A DNA stretch of 64,000 nucleotides. Origin: Actinomadura sp. WMMA1423 (GTDB lineage: Bacteria; Actinomycetota; Actinomycetes; Streptosporangiales; Streptosporangiaceae). Within the stretch, counting starts at the first letter, position 1. The number at the start of each line of letters is the position of its first letter. The notes under the pieces are model-generated. The model saw nothing but the letters and a program-made list of their open reading frames with translations. It was not told where the DNA came from and searched no databases. The stretch spans positions 1,364,001 through 1,428,000 of the forward strand of contig NZ_CP041244.1 in NCBI RefSeq assembly GCF_006547145.1, given 5' to 3'. The position numbers and the translations under genes were made by a program. Shown one piece after another: positions 52,550-61,900 of the stretch.

Positions 52550-54574
52550 CTAGACGACACCGGCTTCGGCCAGCCAGCGCCACAGCTCGTCCTGGCGGAC
52601 GACCGTGACGCCGAGCTTCTCGGCCTTGCCGGTCTTCGCGGCGCCGACGTTGTCCCCGGCGAGCAGGTAGTCGGTGTTGGCCGAGACCGACGAGGCGGTC
52701 GTCGCACCCGCCTGCTCGACCAGGCGCGTGACGTCCGGCCGGCTGATCTTCGCGCCCGAGCGGGGGTCGGTGAACGCCCCGGTGATCACGACCGACCCGC
52801 CCTTGAGCGGCGAGTCGCCGGCGGCCGCCGCGTCGACCGGCCGGTCCTCGGGCAGCACGTCGAGGCCGACGCCGCGCTCGCGCAGCGCCGCGATCTCCTC
52901 CCGGACCTCCGGGCGGGCGAAGAAGGCGACGATGCTCTCGGCGACCTTCGGCCCGATGTCGCGGATCGCCACCAGGTCATCGGCCGTCGCCGCCGCGACG
53001 TCCTCGATGCGCTCGTAGCCGGCCAGGCACAGTGGCTTGGCCGTCCCCTCCGAGGCCATCGGGATCGCCAGCCCGATCAGCGCGCGCCGCAGCCCCACGT
53101 TCTTGGAGGCCGCGATCGAGTCGACCATGTTCCGGGCGCTGACCTCGCCCATCCGCTCGTAGTCGAGCAGCTGCTCGGCCGTCAGGTCGTAGAAGTCGCT
53201 GCGGCGCCTGAGCACGCCGTCCTCGGCGAGCTTCTCGATCCAGACGTCGCCCACGCCCTCCATGTCGGCCGCCGGGCGCGAGGCCCAGTGCATCAGCCGG
53301 CGCGTCGCCTGCGCCGGGCACTGCAGGTTGACGCACCAGCGCTCCTCGCCGGTGCCGCGGACCTCCAGCTCGGACCCGCACGAGGGGCAGTGCGTCGGCG
53401 GGACGATCTCGACCTCGCTCCCGTCGCGCCGCTCCGGCAGCGAGCGGCCCGCGAACGGGATCACATCGCCGCGCCGCACGACCGCCACCGTGTCGCCGAT
53501 CCGCAGATCGCGCTCGCGGATGAGCCGGGGGTTGTGCAGGGTGATGTTCTCCACCGTCACACCGCCGACGAACACCGGCGCCACCTTCGCGCGCGGCGGG
53601 ACGCGGCCGATCTTGCCGACCGGCCACTGCACCGCCAGCAGCGTCGTCAGCTTCTCCTCCGGCGGGTACTTGAACGCGATCGCTCCGCGCGGCTCGGCGC
53701 TGTTGAAGCCCGCCGCGTCGAACGCCGCCGGCTCGTGCAGCCGCACCACCGCCCCGTCGATGTCGTAGTCCAGCCCGTCGCGGCGGCCGCCGATCTCGTG
53801 GATCGCCCCGATCACGTCCTCCACGTCGGCGCCGACGTACTGGGCGACCGACTCGAACCCCGCCGGAACGGGCAGCACGACGCCGTCGCGGTCGGCGCCG
53901 AAGGCGTAGAACCGCAGCAGCCGCCTGGCCTCGGCGGCCGCCTCCGGGTCCTTCAGGACCAGGGTTCCGGCGGCGCCCGAGCGCGGGTTGGTCAGCGTCC
54001 GCTCAGGATGGGCCTCGTTGTAGGCCGCCCACACCGACCGCAGCATCACCGCCTCGCCGCGGACCTCGACGCGCCCGGGCTCCTCGATCTCGGCCGGCAG
54101 GCCCGGGATCACGTGGCGGACCTTCTCGGTCACCAGTTCGCCGACCGCGCCGGTGCCGCGCGTGGCGACGTAGTCGAGCCTTCCGCCGGTGTAGACGACG
54201 CTGAGGGACAGGCCGTCGAGCTTCTCCGACACGCGGAAGACCTGTCCGCCGAACCGCTCGCAGAACGTGCGGATCTGCTCCTCGCTCGTCGCCTTCGCCA
54301 GCGAGAGCATCGGGCGCGCGTGCCGCACGGTCGGGCCGGTCAGCTCCGCCGGGGCGTTGACCTTGCCGAGCGGGCTGTCGGCCGGTTCGAGCTCCGGGTG
54401 CTCGGCGACGAGCGCCGCCAGCTCGTCCTTCAACGCGTCGTAGTCGGCGTCCGGCAGCGGGCTGTCGCCGGTGCCGTAGTACAGGTCGTTCAGCCGCTTG
54501 ACCTGGGCGGTCAGCTCGGCGATGCGCTCTGCGATGTCCACGCCTCGATTAAACGCGAAGGCACCGACATCCAC
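52550..54574 (-). CDS. ligA: NAD-dependent DNA ligase, divergent (probably accessory) LigA
   Basis: A 674-residue NAD+-dependent DNA ligase, complete. The adenylation domain has Lys118 in SEKLDG (KxDG) and the N-terminal DADYDALKDEL NMN-binding region. An OB fold (VTVENITLHNP, GDTVAVVRRGDVIP), a C4 zinc finger (CPSCGSELEV ... WCVNLQC), HhH repeats and a BRCT domain (residues about 590-674) follow. It seals nicks in duplex DNA. Several usually invariant stretches vary (for example NDLYYGTGDSPL and DSPLGKVNAPAEL), so it may be a second ligase beside the housekeeping one. Starts: GTG 54574 or GTG 54541; neither has a strong ribosome site. Confidence 0.9.
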   Translation of the reverse strand: MDVGAFAFNRGVDIAERIAELTAQVKRLNDLYYGTGDSPLPDADYDALKDELAALVAEHPELEPADSPLGKVNAPAELTGPTVRHARPMLSLAKATSEEQIRTFCERFGGQVFRVSEKLDGLSLSVVYTGGRLDYVATRGTGAVGELVTEKVRHVIPGLPAEIEEPGRVEVRGEAVMLRSVWAAYNEAHPERTLTNPRSGAAGTLVLKDPEAAAEARRLLRFYAFGADRDGVVLPVPAGFESVAQYVGADVEDVIGAIHEIGGRRDGLDYDIDGAVVRLHEPAAFDAAGFNSAEPRGAIAFKYPPEEKLTTLLAVQWPVGKIGRVPPRAKVAPVFVGGVTVENITLHNPRLIRERDLRIGDTVAVVRRGDVIPFAGRSLPERRDGSEVEIVPPTHCPSCGSELEVRGTGEERWCVNLQCPAQATRRLMHWASRPAADMEGVGDVWIEKLAEDGVLRRRSDFYDLTAEQLLDYERMGEVSARNMVDSIAASKNVGLRRALIGLAIPMASEGTAKPLCLAGYERIEDVAAATADDLVAIRDIGPKVAESIVAFFARPEVREEIAALRERGVGLDVLPEDRPVDAAAAGDSPLKGGSVVITGAFTDPRSGAKISRPDVTRLVEQAGATTASSVSANTDYLLAGDNVGAAKTGKAEKLGVTVVRQDELWRWLAEAGVV

Positions 54575-54678
54575 CCGCCCTGCGCCGGGAGACCTGCGAT
54601 GAAGCCGGCGCGAAGCGGGGCTGAAGCCGCCGGCTGCTTCACTTCGGTTCCAATCCTCACCGAGACGGATCGGGAGCC

Positions 54679-55239
54679 ATGCAAAAGATCTTCTCCAAGG
54701 CCGCGGCCACGCTCGGAACCGCCGTTCTGGTGACCGGGTCGGCCGCGGGCGCCGCGACGGCCGAGAACCGGCCGTCCGCCCCTGCGGCCGAGCAGGGCCG
54801 GACCTCCACCACGACCCACTGCGCCTACGTGTTGGACCGGCTGAGGCCCGGCGAAACGTCCTCGCGGATCCTGCGGAAGGGCTGCGCCCCCTCCAAGAAG
54901 GAACTGGACGGTGCCATGGGCACTACGGCCGACACCCTTCTGCTCGTGATGTACGAGGACGCCAACTACGGGGGATCCACCAAGGCCTGGTACGGCAAGT
55001 ACGGGCCCTGCGACTCGGAGGGCTACGGAATCCGCGACCTGGAGACCACCCTCTGGAACATCAACGACAAGATCTCCTCGTGGAAGATCGGCCACTCTCG
55101 CTGCAACTACGTGAACATGTGGGAGAACGCCTCGTACGGCGGCCGGCACGCGGCGTGGAAGTACTACACGGCCGTCCCCTACGTGGGCGACCAGCTGAAC
55201 GACCGGATCTCTTCGGTCCACGTCCACTACGAGCCCTGA
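54679..55239 (+). CDS. Secreted beta/gamma-crystallin-like protein with two calcium motifs
   Basis: A 186-residue secreted protein. Residues 1-28 are a signal peptide (QKIFSKAAATLGTAVLVTGSAAGAATA). The C-terminal half contains two Greek-key-type repeats, VMYEDANYGGSTKAWYG and NMWENASYGGRHAAWKYY, and two copies of the crystallin calcium-binding pattern, NDKISS (129-134) and NDRISS (174-179), matching (N/D)(N/D)xx(S/T)S. Four cysteines suggest disulfides. Known microbial relatives bind Ca2+ and are linked to stress or, in some cases, inhibit proteases. It is followed 16 bases later by a second small secreted protein gene in the same direction, and is divergent from ligA. Confidence 0.82.
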   Translation: MQKIFSKAAATLGTAVLVTGSAAGAATAENRPSAPAAEQGRTSTTTHCAYVLDRLRPGETSSRILRKGCAPSKKELDGAMGTTADTLLLVMYEDANYGGSTKAWYGKYGPCDSEGYGIRDLETTLWNINDKISSWKIGHSRCNYVNMWENASYGGRHAAWKYYTAVPYVGDQLNDRISSVHVHYEP

Positions 55240-55255
55240 GGACGGAGGAGCCGCC

Positions 55256-55600
55256 ATGCCGACCACTGCGAGAACTCGCCGCGCGGCGACCGCGACGGCC
55301 GCCGCCCTGCTCGTGGGCGGCGCCGCCTTCGGCGCCGCCGCCGGCACCGCCCGGGCGAAGGCCGTCTGCCCGACCGGCTTCGTCTGCTTCCAGGAGAGCG
55401 CCACCGGCGGCCGGACCGTGCGGATCGCGGAGGGCCAGGGAGCCTACTTCCCCGGCGGGATACAGGTGTACGTGGCAACGAACAGCACCCGCCTGAGCTA
55501 CTGCCTGACCAGTCGGCCCTACGACTACGTCCTGCCGCCCGGTCAGCAGGCGGCGCGGAGCCACACCGTTCTCGCCGCCCGCCCCGGCGCCGTCTGCTGA
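55256..55600 (+). CDS. Secreted I36-type (peptidase inhibitor-like) protein
   Basis: A 114-residue exported protein with a twin-arginine-like/basic start (PTTARTRRAATATAAALLVGGAAFGAAAGTARA) and a short mature domain CPTGFVCFQESATGGRTVRI typical of the peptidase-inhibitor I36 family, a crystallin-like fold first seen in Streptomyces metalloprotease inhibitors. GGACGGAGG precedes the ATG. It forms a pair with the upstream crystallin-like gene and ends before a strong hairpin. Inhibitor activity is inferred from family only. Confidence 0.78.
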   Translation: MPTTARTRRAATATAAALLVGGAAFGAAAGTARAKAVCPTGFVCFQESATGGRTVRIAEGQGAYFPGGIQVYVATNSTRLSYCLTSRPYDYVLPPGQQAARSHTVLAARPGAVC

Positions 55601-55606
55601 GCGCCC

Positions 55607-55647
55607 GAAGAGGCCGCGTGGCGCCGTCGTCGACACGCGGCCTCTTC
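55607..55647. terminator. Strong hairpin after the secreted protein pair
   Basis: Two 14-base perfectly complementary arms (55607-55620 and 55634-55647) enclose a 13-base loop, directly after the I36-type gene stop and before the convergent NACHT gene end. It is a good rho-independent-type terminator despite lacking a U-run, and could serve both directions. Confidence 0.8.
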
Positions 55648-55709
55648 CTGTCCGGCGCCGTCGAGCTCGCCGTCTCCCCCGCCCTGGCAGCGGGGATCCG
55701 GACGCCCGC

Positions 55710-58265
55710 TCAGGCCTGCCCCGGCCCGCTGCCCGGAGCCTGGTCGGCAGGGGTCAGATGGTCCTGGAGTTCGCGGTGCCGGAACTGGTAGGTGGCCCCG
55801 CTGACACGCAGCAGCCGTGCTTCGCAGGCCCAGTCCAGAAAGGTCCACAACCGCAGCGGAAGCAGCCGCCGCGCGGCGGCCACGATCAAGCCGACCATGG
55901 CGCGGGACCAGGCGATCGCGCCGAAGGCGAGGCCGAACGCCACGCCGCCGACCAGTGCGCACGCCGCCGACACGAGGACGTGCCGGCTCATGGCGAAGAC
56001 CGCGAAGGCCGCGACCCCGCCGATGAGGCCGAAGGCCGTTCCGATGACCGGATCCCGGTGCAGGGCCTCTCGCGGATGCACGAGCTCCGCGTCCTTGCTC
56101 CAGCCCCCGGTGGTGATCCTGAAGACGAGGCCGAGCGCGATGGCCAGGCCGGACGCCCCCGCGACCCCCGCCGCCAGGGCGATCGGGCCGGCGTGGGCCA
56201 GCCGCAGCGGCGGCAGCCCCGTGAGCGCGCCGCACAGCCCGAAGCCGGGCAGCGTGAGCGGTTCGGCGCGGATCGCCGCGGCGATGGTCATGCGGTCCGC
56301 TCCCGCCCGCCCGGCGGCGGTCATCCCGATGACCGCTCCGAGCACCGCGCCGCCGGCGGCCCCGGCCGCGACGGCGTACCCGGCCCCGAACACCCTGCCC
56401 CCGGTCAGGCCCAGTCCCGCCAGGCCGCCGAGCGCGCCCAACGGGAGACCCGCGAGGACCCCGAGCAGGCCGCCGACCACGCGCCGTCCGCGCGGGACGC
56501 AGGCCCGCCCGCCCGCGGCGGCGGGCCACGGCGACAGCGACAGCCCGGCGGCGGTGCCGACCCAGCCCGCCATCAGCGCCAGGGTGAGCGCCTCGCCGGC
56601 GTCGAGGCCGTCGCGCAGATCCCCCGGGCGGTCGACGCCCGACCCCGCCCAGAACGCCGCCATGGCGACGACCGCGAGCACCACGCAGCCCAGGAGGTGC
56701 AACGCCCGCACGAGGCGCCGCCCACCGACCGGCCACAGCAGGTGCGGGACCAGGTCGACCGCCGTGAGGCCGGGCGGCCCCTGCGTCCGCCCGGCCTGCC
56801 GCCGCAGGTGCCCGGCCAGGTGCTCCAGCCAGACCCGCACCTGTTCCGGCCGGTACGGAGTGCCGTGGGCGGTGCGCGGGGCGAGCCGGGTCGCCGCGGG
56901 GACGTAGAGGTCGAGGAGCCTCCCGGCGATCCCGGCGGCGGCCTCCCGCGGGTCGGAGCCGGGGGCGGCCTCCAGCAGTCCGGCGGGCTGCGCGCCGGAC
57001 TCCACGGCGGTGGCGAGCAGCAGCAGCCGCCACGGCGTGGACAGCGCGGCGTGGACGGCCGTCCCGGACGGCCCGGCCAGCGCCCGTTGGACGGCGTCCC
57101 GGTGGGCGCCGCACGGATGGCCGTCCGGCCAGCGCGCCCGCAGGTACGCTCCGATCTGCTCGACCGTCAGGTCGTGGAGATGGATCCGGACCGCGTCGTC
57201 CAGGTCGCACCGGGCTTCGAAGAGCTCGGTGTACCGGTCGGCCCGGCAGGTCACCACCACCGCCCCGGGCCGCCGCCCGGACGGGTCGCTGTAGCGGTTC
57301 AGCTCGGTCAGGAGCCCGATCGCCCGGGCGGGCGGACCCGGGGACGGCTCGGGGTCCAGCTCGTCCAGGCCGTCCACGACCGGAAGCACACGCCGGTCCC
57401 GCACCAGCCGCAGCGCGTCCTTGGCCGCGAGACCGAACTCCCGCCGCAGCTGCTCGGCCAGCCACGGTTCGAACGGGCTCCCCAGGGTCCAGCGGGCCGC
57501 GCTGAGACGCACCGGCACCATCCGCGGGCCGCCGGCTCCCCCGTCCCCGGTCAGGAAGGGCTCGAGCAGTTGCAGCACCAGCTCGATCGCGAGGATCGTC
57601 TTGCCGGCCCCGGACTCGCCCACGACGAGCAGGCGCCGCGGCCGCAGGCCGCCGAAGAACCGGCCGACCGAGTGCAGGTCGCCGGCGGCGTCGTCGGGCA
57701 TCGGTTCGGCGTGCGGTCCGAAGGACACCGGCGCGACGCTGTAGCCGCCGAGCAGCCCCTTGCGCGCCCTGTCCTCCTCCCCCGCGACACGGCGCGCCAG
57801 CAGCTCGACGGCCGGGTCGCGTTCCGGGCGTCCGGCGGTCTCACCGCCGTCTGGCGGGGCATCGGGCCCGCCTTCCGCCGGGGCCGGCGCGGGTGCGTCC
57901 ATCGTGTCCGCGGCCAGGGGCTGCCGCGCTCGTGCCAGGGCCGTTCTCGCCGCCCGCCAGCGCTCGAGCTCGCCGGGGACGAGCTCGGGCGGGTAGTCGC
58001 AGTAGCGCAGGCAGGCGGTGACGAACGCCTTGACGAAGTCCCACCGCGGCAGCTTGTCGGTCTGACGCAGGACGTGCGAGACCGTGCTCTTGGGCAGCGC
58101 GTCCACCGCCGCCCGGTCCGAGGCGGCCGTCCGGCCGCCGAGGGACCGCAACCGGCTCATGGACGGCTCGCCCGCCCACTGCCTGAGCCGGACCAGCGAC
58201 CGCACGAAGTCCGCCGCACTGAGGGCCTCGGCCGGGTCCGGCGGACGCGGGTCGTCTGCGCTCAT
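55710..58265 (-). CDS. HTH-NACHT ATPase with C-terminal multi-helix membrane region
   Basis: A protein of 851 residues. Residues about 15-110 (FVRSLVRLRQWAGEPSMSRLRSLGG, STVSHVLRQTD, FVKAFVTACLRYCDYP) look like the actinomycete XRE-like helical domain that precedes many ATPases. A NACHT-type NTPase follows: P-loop GESGAGKT (216-223), VVDGLDELD, VVTCRADRYTELF. From about 490 to 790 there are roughly eight to ten membrane helices rich in Gly and Ala, and a soluble helical tail (TFLDWACEARLLRVSG). The ATG at 58265 overlaps the upstream stop (ATGA); an ATG 24 bases upstream is possible. Function unknown; architecture suggests a membrane-linked sensor or effector of STAND type. Confidence 0.82.
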   Translation of the reverse strand: MSADDPRPPDPAEALSAADFVRSLVRLRQWAGEPSMSRLRSLGGRTAASDRAAVDALPKSTVSHVLRQTDKLPRWDFVKAFVTACLRYCDYPPELVPGELERWRAARTALARARQPLAADTMDAPAPAPAEGGPDAPPDGGETAGRPERDPAVELLARRVAGEEDRARKGLLGGYSVAPVSFGPHAEPMPDDAAGDLHSVGRFFGGLRPRRLLVVGESGAGKTILAIELVLQLLEPFLTGDGGAGGPRMVPVRLSAARWTLGSPFEPWLAEQLRREFGLAAKDALRLVRDRRVLPVVDGLDELDPEPSPGPPARAIGLLTELNRYSDPSGRRPGAVVVTCRADRYTELFEARCDLDDAVRIHLHDLTVEQIGAYLRARWPDGHPCGAHRDAVQRALAGPSGTAVHAALSTPWRLLLLATAVESGAQPAGLLEAAPGSDPREAAAGIAGRLLDLYVPAATRLAPRTAHGTPYRPEQVRVWLEHLAGHLRRQAGRTQGPPGLTAVDLVPHLLWPVGGRRLVRALHLLGCVVLAVVAMAAFWAGSGVDRPGDLRDGLDAGEALTLALMAGWVGTAAGLSLSPWPAAAGGRACVPRGRRVVGGLLGVLAGLPLGALGGLAGLGLTGGRVFGAGYAVAAGAAGGAVLGAVIGMTAAGRAGADRMTIAAAIRAEPLTLPGFGLCGALTGLPPLRLAHAGPIALAAGVAGASGLAIALGLVFRITTGGWSKDAELVHPREALHRDPVIGTAFGLIGGVAAFAVFAMSRHVLVSAACALVGGVAFGLAFGAIAWSRAMVGLIVAAARRLLPLRLWTFLDWACEARLLRVSGATYQFRHRELQDHLTPADQAPGSGPGQA

Positions 58266-58924
58266 CGCTCCGTCCTCACCACCGCCCACTCGAACTCGGC
58301 CCTGCCGCGCCGCGGCCGCCGGCCCTCCAGCCAGGTGCCCTCCAGTGTCTGGACATGGCGCGACTCCATCAAGAAGTTGCGAGCCTCGTCGGCTTCGACC
58401 AGCTCACGGCCGACGGCGATGGGGACGAGGCCGTGCCGGGGGATGTAGACCCATCGTCCGCGGTCCCAGTCGTAGGGGTCGAACCAGTGGTGGCGGACCG
58501 TGCCCGACATCCTGACCTCCCGCCCGGTTCGGGTCAGGACGAACGAGCCCTGCGAGCGCAGCAGGCTCATCCTGCTGACGTAGAACAGCTCCGTGCCGAT
58601 GAACGCGTTGATCCGCGCGTCCCAGTGGTCGTTCAGCCAGGTGGACGTGCCGTCCCGCAGTCGCCCGGCCTCCCGTGCGAGCTGCCGTTCGAACCTGCGC
58701 CGGTTCTTCATCTCGGCGCGGCGGATCGCCCGGAAGGAGCGCAGCCAGCGGGGCGACAGGGTGCGGGACGCTCCGCCACCGTCCATGAAGTGGTCCAGGA
58801 AGTCGGCCGCGACCGGGTGCACCGTGCGGCTCTGGTCGACGATGGACCGGAAGAGCGCGTCCAGCTCCCCGGCCGGCCGGCCGGTCCGCCGCCGGAAACC
58901 TCGCAGGAACATGCCCGGTCTCAC
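58262..58924 (-). CDS. Uncharacterised protein between two STAND genes
   Basis: A 220-residue soluble protein I do not recognise. It is rich in Arg, with a basic, helical N-terminal half (residues about 20-100; RWLRSFRAIRRAEMKNRRRFERQLAREAG) and a likely beta-rich C-terminal half. That half contains SGTVRHHWFDPYDWDRGRWVYIPRH and a distinctive W-x-D-P-Y-D-W cluster, then EADEARNFLMESRHV and a terminal W. No signal peptide or membrane helix. It starts 16 bases after the nSTAND1 gene and overlaps the NACHT gene by 4 bases (ATGA), so it is locked into the same transcript. It could be an adaptor, regulator or effector; nothing in the sequence decides. Confidence 0.8.
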   Translation of the reverse strand: MRPGMFLRGFRRRTGRPAGELDALFRSIVDQSRTVHPVAADFLDHFMDGGGASRTLSPRWLRSFRAIRRAEMKNRRRFERQLAREAGRLRDGTSTWLNDHWDARINAFIGTELFYVSRMSLLRSQGSFVLTRTGREVRMSGTVRHHWFDPYDWDRGRWVYIPRHGLVPIAVGRELVEADEARNFLMESRHVQTLEGTWLEGRRPRRGRAEFEWAVVRTER

Positions 58925-58940
58925 CCTCGCGGGGTCTCTG

Positions 58941-61900
58941 TCATGGACACGTCCGCCGGTACTCCTCCTGCGGCACGAGGGTCTCCCATTCGTCGCGGGT
59001 GAGGGATCGTCCTGCGTTGGCGCACGCCGCGGCCACCGGGTCCGCGGGCGCGGCCGCGTTCCACAGCCGGGCGGTGCCGTCTCCGGCCACCGTGGCGACG
59101 GCCCGGCCGTCCCGCCGGTAGGCGATCGCGGTGATCCCGCGGGTGTGGCCGGTCATCGGGGCGCCGAGCCGCCGGTAGACCCGCAGGTCCCACAGCCGCA
59201 CCCCGTGGTCGGTGGAGCCGGTGGCGAGGATCCGGCCGTCCGGGCTGAACGCGAGCGCGCTGACCGCACCGCCGTCGATCAGGGCGACGCCCGCCGGGCG
59301 GCGGCGGGCCACGTCCCACAGCCGGACCGCGGAGTCGGCGGCCGTGTACGCCAGCGTCCGGCCGTCGGGGCTGAACTCCAGGTCGTCGACGAACCCGCCG
59401 GCGGCCGCGGGCGGCTGACCGGGGAGCGCGCGGCGGGCGGCCACGTCGAAGAGCCGGAGCCGGCCGTCGAGGCCCGTCGCCGCCAGGGTCCCGCCGTCGG
59501 GGCTGATCGCCATGGCCGTGACGACGTCGGTGTGCCCGGGGACCCGGATGCGCGGCCCGGTCTCCCGGCGGCGCGCGACGTCCCAGAACGCGATGGCCCC
59601 GTCCTGGTGGACCGCGGCGTACCTGCCGTCGGGGCTGGCCTCGGCCACGCCGTCCAGCGTCCCGTCGTGGGCGACCTCGCGGCGGCCCGGGAGGTCCCAG
59701 AGCCGCAGGCCGTCCGGTCCGGACGCCAGGAGCGTCCGCCCGTCCGGCAGGAAGTCGATCGCGGACACGGAACCGCGGGAGCCCTCCGGGACCAGCGGGG
59801 GCCCGCTCGGGCGCCGGGTCGCCACGTCCCACAGCCGGATCCCGGGGTCGCCCTTGCCGGGCGCGCCGGTCGCGAGGGTCCGTCCGTCGGGGCTCAGGGC
59901 GACGGCGCCGCGGGCGGGCATCCAGGTCCCGATCTGCAGGTGGGTCCTCGGGTCCGCCAGCCGCACCACGCCATCGGCACCGGCGGCCGCGAGCAGGCCT
60001 CCGTCCGGGCTGAACGCCACGCGTTCGACGCCTCCGGCGCCGTCGGAGAGCGCGAGCAGCCGCTGCCGGCCGGCGCTGTCCCACAGGACGGTGCGCCCGT
60101 CGCCTCCGGCGGTCGCCAGCCGAGTGCCGTCAGGGCTGAAGACGATCGCGTTGTATCCGTGGACGCCGTCCTTGAGCGTGCCCGTCTGCCTTCGCGTGGC
60201 CATGTCCCACAGCCGGGCGGTCCTGTCCCAACCCACCGTGGCGAGAGTGGCGCCGTCGGGGCTGAGGGCGACGTCCTTCACACCGGCCGTGTGCCCCGTG
60301 AAGGGGTTCCCCAGTTGCCGGGAGGCGGCGACGTCCCACAATCGCACGGACTTGTCCTCGCTCGCGGCGGCCAGGGTCCTGCCGTCCCGGCTGAACGCCA
60401 CGGCGTTGATCCTGGACGAGAGGCTCGGCCCCTTCTCGGCGCGGCCCATCGGGCGCCCGCGCGGACGGTGCGTGGTCGCGTCCCACTGCTGGACGACCCC
60501 CTTGAAATCGCCGGTCGCGAGGGTCCCGCCGGCCGGGTTGTACGCGAGCGCCGACACGACCTCCCCGTTCTTGACCGGAGCGCCCCTCTGGCGGCGGGTG
60601 GCCACGTCCCAGAACCAGACGGTGTCGAGGCACCGGGTGGCCAGGGTACGGCCGTCCGGCGCGAAGGCCACGTCGACGCCGCCGGAGCACTCGTACTCCG
60701 GGCGCGTGATGGGAGCGCCGATCTGCCGCCGCGAGGCCGCGTCCCAGAGCCGCGCGGTGCCGTCGTCGCCCCCGGTGGCGATGACCGAGCCGTCGTGGCT
60801 GAACGCCACCGCCGTGACGCCTCGGGCGTTCCCGGTGAGGGTCCCCCGGCCGGTGCGGGTCGCCGCGTCCAGGACGCGGTTGCGGGCCTCGTCGGTGGGG
60901 GCGATCCGCCACGCCGCCACGGCCAGCATCGCCGACAGCGCGGTGTCGCCGGTGGTCTCGCTCTGCGCGGCGAGCTGGCGCGAGACCGCCACGCCGCGCT
61001 GGCGGGCGGCGTCGTCCGCCGCCTCGACCGCGGCCACGGCCGCGACGAGGGCGAGGACCACCAGAGCCCCGAGGACGGCCTGCACGGAGCGGCGGCGCCG
61101 GACCGCCCTGCGCGCCGTCGCGGTCGACGCCCCCACGAACCGCTCCACGGTCGGGCCGGGCGGCGGGAAGCTGTCGGGGTCGCGCTCCCAGCGGGGCCGG
61201 ACGTCGTCGACGGCGAGCAGCCGGGCGCCCCGGTACAGGAAGGCGGGGTCCCGGTGGTGCCCGTCCCACTCCGCGGCGTCCTCGACGAGCCGGTCGTACA
61301 CCGCCTGCGCCGTCAGATCCGGTTCGAGCCACTGCCGGAGGGTCGGCCAGGCGGTCAGCAGCGCGTCGTGGGCGATCTCGGCGGTGTCCTCGTGCAGGGT
61401 GAGGAGGCGCTTCGCGGCGAAGGCCGACAGCAGCGCCTCGACGCGGTCGCGCTCCCGCCCCGCGCGCGCGGACGCGGCGGAGCGGATCTCGGCCAGCGTG
61501 GCCCTGCGCCGCGTCGCCCGCCCTCCCGCCGTGATCACGGTCATCCGCCGGAAGAGCCTGAGCGCGGTCTTGCGGTCCTCCGGCGGCAGCCCCTGGAGGA
61601 CCTCGTCGGCGGTCTGCCGCACCGAGTCGCGGACCCCGCCGGACTTCTCGTACCCCCTGATGGTCAGGCGGCCGTCCTCGCGCCTGTCCCAGGTGTTGCG
61701 CAGCGCCTGCGAGAGCAGCGGAAGGGCACCGGCCTCGTACCGGCCGCCGCCGGTCGGGCCGGCGCGCAGATCGGCGAGGATCGTCTCGACCAGGCCGGGC
61801 TCGAGCTCCAGGCCCGCCGCGGCCGCCGGACCGGTGACCGCCAGCCGCAGGTCCGACTCCGTCATCGGCTCGACGATGACCTGGCCGTCCTGGATGGCCT

